DNA of 43,188 bases. Origin: Armatimonadota bacterium. Its GTDB lineage: Bacteria > Armatimonadota > Hebobacteria > CAIYQO01. Both the position numbers and the translations under genes were made by a program. The notes under the pieces were generated by a model, which was not told the origin of the DNA, made no database searches, and saw nothing but the letters and a program-made list of their open reading frames with translations. The DNA lies in assembly GCA_029553475.1 (NCBI GenBank), contig JAKPKV010000164.1, positions 1 through 43,188 of the forward strand, read 5' to 3'. Shown here in pieces: positions 40,628 to 43,188 of this stretch; the first letter of the stretch is position 1, and each line of letters begins with the position of its first letter.

Positions 40628-41107
40628 ATGGTGAACAAAGTCTTTTTAGTGGGGCGTTTGTGCACGGACCCGGAGTTGAAATACACGCCGAGCGGCGTGG
40701 CGGTGGCGAACTTCCGCATCGCGGTGGATCGCACCTTCGCGAATGCCCAGGGTGAACGGGAGACGGACTTCATTGACGTGGTGGCGTGGCGCCAGTCCGC
40801 CGAATTCGTGGACCAGTACCTCAGCAAAGGGCGATTGATCCTGATCGAGGGCCGGCTCCAGGTACGGCAGTGGCAGACCCAGGACGGTCAGCGGCGTCGG
40901 AGCACCGAAGTGGTGGCGGATCACGTCCGCGCGCTGGATAAGCCCCGCGAACCCCGCGACGGCGATGCCGGCGGCGGATACGAAGGGCGCCGGCAGCAAC
41001 AGCCGGCCCGCGCCCGCGGCGGCGGCGACGAGATGCCGTCTGAGCCGCCCGACTTCAGCGACGCGTCCGAGATCGGCGACATCATGGATCCCTTCGCGGA
41101 TCAGTGA
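40628..41107 (+). CDS. ssb: Single-stranded DNA-binding protein
   Basis: A 159-residue SSB that coats single-stranded DNA in replication, repair and recombination. OB fold in residues 1-105 (NKVFLVGRLCTDPELKYTPSG, FRIAVDRTF, TDFIDVVAWRQSAEF, LILIEGRLQVRQWQ). A Gly/Arg/Gln-rich linker leads to an acidic tail. The tail ends MDPFADQ instead of the usual Asp-rich IPF at the very end, so the partner-binding tip is displaced by three residues. GGAGG precedes ATG 40628. Between rpsF and rpsR as in most bacteria. Confidence 0.96.
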   Translation: MVNKVFLVGRLCTDPELKYTPSGVAVANFRIAVDRTFANAQGERETDFIDVVAWRQSAEFVDQYLSKGRLILIEGRLQVRQWQTQDGQRRRSTEVVADHVRALDKPREPRDGDAGGGYEGRRQQQPARARGGGDEMPSEPPDFSDASEIGDIMDPFADQ

Positions 41108-41185
41108 CGCCGTGATGCCAACAACTCTCCGCCCCCCGGGGCGGTCGTGCATCGGGCCCGTGGAGGGCCCGTGGAGGCTTGAACG

Positions 41186-41476
41186 ATGACGACCGGTGAA
41201 GGTTCCCCGAGACCGGCACGCGACCGCGGCGAGCGCGGCGAGCGTGGGGGGCGCGGCGGTTTTCGCCGCAGCCGCCCGAAGGTGTGCCAGTTCTGCGTGG
41301 ATAAGGTGCAGTCCCTTGACTACAAGCAACTGGATCGCTTGACCCCAATGATTACCGAACGCGGGAAGATCAAATCCCGCGGCCAGACCGGCACCTGTGC
41401 CCGCCACCAGCGCTGGGTGGCCGCCGCCATCAAGCGCGCCCGGCACATGGCGCTGCTGCCCTTCGTGAATCGGTAA
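41186..41476 (+). CDS. rpsR: Ribosomal protein bS18
   Basis: A 96-residue small-subunit protein, partner of bS6. An Arg/Gly-rich N-terminal extension of about 25 residues ([17 protein letters not shown]) precedes the conserved core: [23 protein letters not shown] and [29 protein letters not shown]. The Cys residues (CQFC and the later CARH) suggest a zinc-binding form. GGAGG lies before the ATG. A strong terminator follows; rplI, which often comes next, is absent here. Confidence 0.96.
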   Translation: MTTGEGSPRPARDRGERGERGGRGGFRRSRPKVCQFCVDKVQSLDYKQLDRLTPMITERGKIKSRGQTGTCARHQRWVAAAIKRARHMALLPFVNR

Positions 41477-41483
41477 CACCTCT

Positions 41484-41519
41484 CCGCCCCGCGAGCCTGC
41501 TCGCGGGGCGGTTTGCTTT
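41484..41519 (+). terminator. Rho-independent terminator of the rpsF-ssb-rpsR operon
   Basis: A perfect 12-bp stem (CCGCCCCGCGAG with CTCGCGGGGCGG), a CCTG loop and a T-rich tail (TTTGCTTT). Confidence 0.85.
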
Positions 41520-41602
41520 GCTGCGCCTGCGCAGCACGCATACGCGCCGGGGTTCACCGCTCCCCCCGGCGCGGTTACTTGACCATGAGAGAGGATCCAT
41601 AC

Positions 41603-42406
41603 ATGCGAACCCCCCTGATTGCCGGGAACTGGAAGATGAACATGACCATCGCCGACGGCGTGGCGTTGGTCGAGGAATTGAAGGCCGCGCTGCGCGGCGT
41701 CACCGGCGCCGACGCGGCGGTGTGCGTGCCCTTCACGCTGCTGAAATCCATCGCCGACGCGCTGGCCGGCGGCACCATCGCACTGGGCGCGCAGGATATG
41801 TTCTGGGAGCCGAAGGGCGCCTACACCGGGCAGATTTCCGCCGCCATGCTGCACGACGTCTGCTGCACCTACGTCATCATCGGCCACTCCGAGCGCCGCG
41901 GCCGCTTCGGCAGTATCCCGGAGAGCTGGTCGGACGAGCTGCTAGACGCCTTCGGCGATAACGACGCGGTGGTGAACCGCAAGGTGAAGGCCGCGCTCGC
42001 CGCCGGCCTCACTCCCATCATGTGCTGCGGCGAAACCCTGGCCGAGCGCGAGCGCGGCATCACCGACGAGGTGGTGGCCGGCCAGATCACGGCCGGCCTG
42101 GCCGCCCTCACCGCCGCGCAGGTGGCCGGCCTGGTCATCGCCTACGAGCCCGTGTGGGCCATCGGCACTGGCAAGGTCTGCGACCCCGCCGAGGGCAATC
42201 GCGTCATCGCCGGCATCCGCGCCGTGGTGCGCCGGCTGCTCGGCGACGCCGCCGCCGACGGCGTGCGCATCCAGTACGGCGGCAGCGCCAGCCCGGACAA
42301 TATCGCCGAGATCATGGCGCAGTCCGACATTGACGGCGCCCTCGTCGGCGGCGCCGCCCTCAAGCCGAGTTTTGCCGAGATGGTGAAAGTCGCCGCGGCG
42401 AGATAA
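41603..42406 (+). CDS. tpiA: Triosephosphate isomerase
   Basis: A 267-residue glycolytic enzyme interconverting dihydroxyacetone phosphate and glyceraldehyde 3-phosphate. Active-site residues: Asn9 and Lys11 (AGNWKMN), His95 (IIGHSERR), Glu182 ([10 protein letters not shown]), and YGGSASPDN and VGGAALK for phosphate binding. Between HSERR and the conserved NRKVKAAL there is an extra loop of about 16 residues (around 103-118, [15 protein letters not shown]) relative to the common RRQYFGETD arrangement, which accounts for the longer protein. GAGAGG lies 8 nt before ATG 41603; ATG 41585 in the same frame is less well placed. No other glycolytic gene is adjacent. Confidence 0.95.
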   Translation: MRTPLIAGNWKMNMTIADGVALVEELKAALRGVTGADAAVCVPFTLLKSIADALAGGTIALGAQDMFWEPKGAYTGQISAAMLHDVCCTYVIIGHSERRGRFGSIPESWSDELLDAFGDNDAVVNRKVKAALAAGLTPIMCCGETLAERERGITDEVVAGQITAGLAALTAAQVAGLVIAYEPVWAIGTGKVCDPAEGNRVIAGIRAVVRRLLGDAAADGVRIQYGGSASPDNIAEIMAQSDIDGALVGGAALKPSFAEMVKVAAAR

Positions 42407-42424
42407 CGACGGATGCCTGCCGTG

Positions 42425-42548
42425 GGCAGGCCCGAAGGGCCGCCAGCCGCTAGCCACGGGTGCAGCGCAGCGGAACCCGTGGGAACGGTGGTAAAATAGG
42501 ACCAAAGCCCCGAAGGGGCGACAGCACGTTGCTGTCGCCCCTTCGGGG
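42425..42548. repeat. Two hairpin repeats between tpiA and the URO-D-like gene (family D)
   Basis: About 42425-42482 contains CCACGGGTGCAGCGCAGCGG and ACCCGTGG, a hairpin that is the inverted counterpart of 37146-37201. 42508-42526 and 42530-42548 form a perfect 19-bp stem with a 3-nt loop (CCCCGAAGGGGCGACAGCA and its complement). The second hairpin ends 12 nt before the -10 box of the following gene; it lacks a T-tract. Confidence 0.8.
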
Positions 42549-42560
42549 TGAAATCCGTGT

Positions 42561-42566
42561 TATACT
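42561..42566 (+). promoter_or_regulatory. -10 box, probable leaderless start
   Basis: TATACT with 9 nt to the ATG at 42576 and no ribosome-binding site between them. Confidence 0.5.
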
Positions 42567-42575
42567 ACCCGTGTC

Positions 42576-43188
42576 ATGCCAACCTTTGCCGCCGCCCAAT
42601 CGGCCCACCGCGCCGCGCTGGAGCGCCTCTTCGCCGGGGAGACGCCGGCGTATCTCCTCTGCCTCACCAGCGACTACGCGGGGTACTACGGTCCCTGCGA
42701 GGACGCGGCGTTCGCGCGCTGGCGCGACGGCGAGCTGGACAAAATCGCCGACAACCTGCTCCTCGCCGGTGAGGACGCAGTGAACTTTCGCCCGCCGGTG
42801 GTGGAATTCAGCCCGCTGGGCGTGCATTGGGTGGACGCCCTCTTCGGCGTGCGGGTGTATCAATTCGCGGGGCAGTGGTGGGCCGACCCGCTGCCCGGGC
42901 GCCTGGCCGACCTCGACGGCGTGGACGTGCCGGGATCGCCGCAGGTGGCGTGGATGACCGCCGCTCTCGCCGACCTGCTGGCGCGGCTGCCGGCGGAGCT
43001 GGAAGTGGCGGGGCCGGTCTTCTCCTCGACGCTCAACGTCGCGATCAACCTCTTCGGCGAACGTGCGCTGGAGGACGTGCTGGACCCCGGCCCGGAGACG
43101 ATCGGCGGTCTCCGCGCCATCACCGACGCCATCTGCCGCCTGCACGGCTGGCTGCGCGGTGTCTTTCCCGCCCGCGTGCGCTTCTACT
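42576..43188 (+). CDS. Uroporphyrinogen-decarboxylase-like (URO-D family) protein, partial
   Basis: The frame is open from ATG 42576 to the end of the window (204 codons, no stop). It looks like the N-terminal half of a URO-D superfamily protein: PVVEFSPLGVHWVDALFGV (substrate-pocket region), RVYQFAGQWWADPLPG, then a helical part, SSTLNVAINLFGERALEDVL and ICRLHGWLRGVFPAR. Members decarboxylate uroporphyrinogen or transfer methyl groups between corrinoids and thiols; the heme-type N-terminal RQAGR motif is not seen, so heme synthesis is unlikely. It begins right after a TATACT box without a ribosome-binding site. The C-terminal half lies outside the window. Confidence 0.72.
   Translation, partial: MPTFAAAQSAHRAALERLFAGETPAYLLCLTSDYAGYYGPCEDAAFARWRDGELDKIADNLLLAGEDAVNFRPPVVEFSPLGVHWVDALFGVRVYQFAGQWWADPLPGRLADLDGVDVPGSPQVAWMTAALADLLARLPAELEVAGPVFSSTLNVAINLFGERALEDVLDPGPETIGGLRAITDAICRLHGWLRGVFPARVRFY

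Noticed and set aside
1-43188. tRNA, rRNA or CRISPR loci
   Set aside because: I saw no tRNA-like cloverleaf with a GGTTCGA-type T-loop, no rRNA stretch and no repeat-spacer array on reading both strands; a dedicated scan was not possible.

Overview
The window is a GC-rich bacterial chromosome segment with about 37 supportable protein genes, no rRNA or tRNA that I can see, and one sharply AT-rich insertion. The neighbourhood yggS-sepF-proC-yggT-divIVA followed by a murG homologue is the cell-division cluster arrangement of Gram-positive and other Terrabacteria-type lineages. With rpsF-ssb-rpsR, many interspersed GC-rich palindromic repeats and a mix of Shine-Dalgarno-led and apparently leaderless genes, I would place it near Armatimonadota or a related phylum. 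That placement is inference; no marker phylogeny was possible.

Layout. 147-5134 (minus strand): a 2-hydroxyacid dehydrogenase, an orphan type II secretion/type IV pilus F protein with a zinc ribbon, a HyuA-type hydantoinase/oxoprolinase protein and a 77-residue unknown protein. 5265-12160 (plus): yggS, sepF, proC, yggT, divIVA, a CPBP membrane protease, murG and a secreted Cna-B/carboxypeptidase-regulatory-like protein. 12161-15618: an AT-rich island. 15619-17007 (minus): a membrane SpoIIE-type phosphatase. 17147-25841 (plus): a 2-oxoacid oxidoreductase gamma subunit, a large TolB-like secreted protein, a ComEC lacking its nuclease-like domain, MoxR, an MFS transporter and serS. 26004-30316 (minus): an aldo/keto reductase, a secreted protein, a Xer recombinase and a membrane protein. 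30517-37042 (plus): a TIM-barrel isomerase, an NHL-repeat protein and a three-gene phosphorelay operon that converges on a multi-PAS kinase (37195-39867, minus). 40305 to the end (plus): rpsF-ssb-rpsR behind two tandem promoters, tpiA, and a URO-D-like gene cut by the window edge.

The most interesting system is the AT-rich cassette at 12353-14660. It has three tightly packed genes: an apparently active cytosolic Ser/Thr protein kinase, an AAA+ ATPase that resembles plant/algal Rubisco activase along its whole length (without the N-terminal Rubisco-binding extension), and a 176-residue protein that may be a divergent bacterial HORMA-like domain. No Rubisco gene is in the window. The cassette fills the gap between two convergent host genes and is followed by a 93-bp hairpin and a decayed IS481-family transposase gene. 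I infer a horizontally acquired kinase/AAA+ remodelling module, possibly a defence or conflict system.

The rest is largely housekeeping, but several intergenic gaps are filled by repeat families: palindromes with nested hairpins, a perfect 41-bp inverted repeat, and TCGTCATCGTACTCG-like runs that have been translated into Ser-rich protein tails. Four genes have a TATAAT/TATACT box only 8-9 nt before their ATG, which suggests leaderless transcripts.
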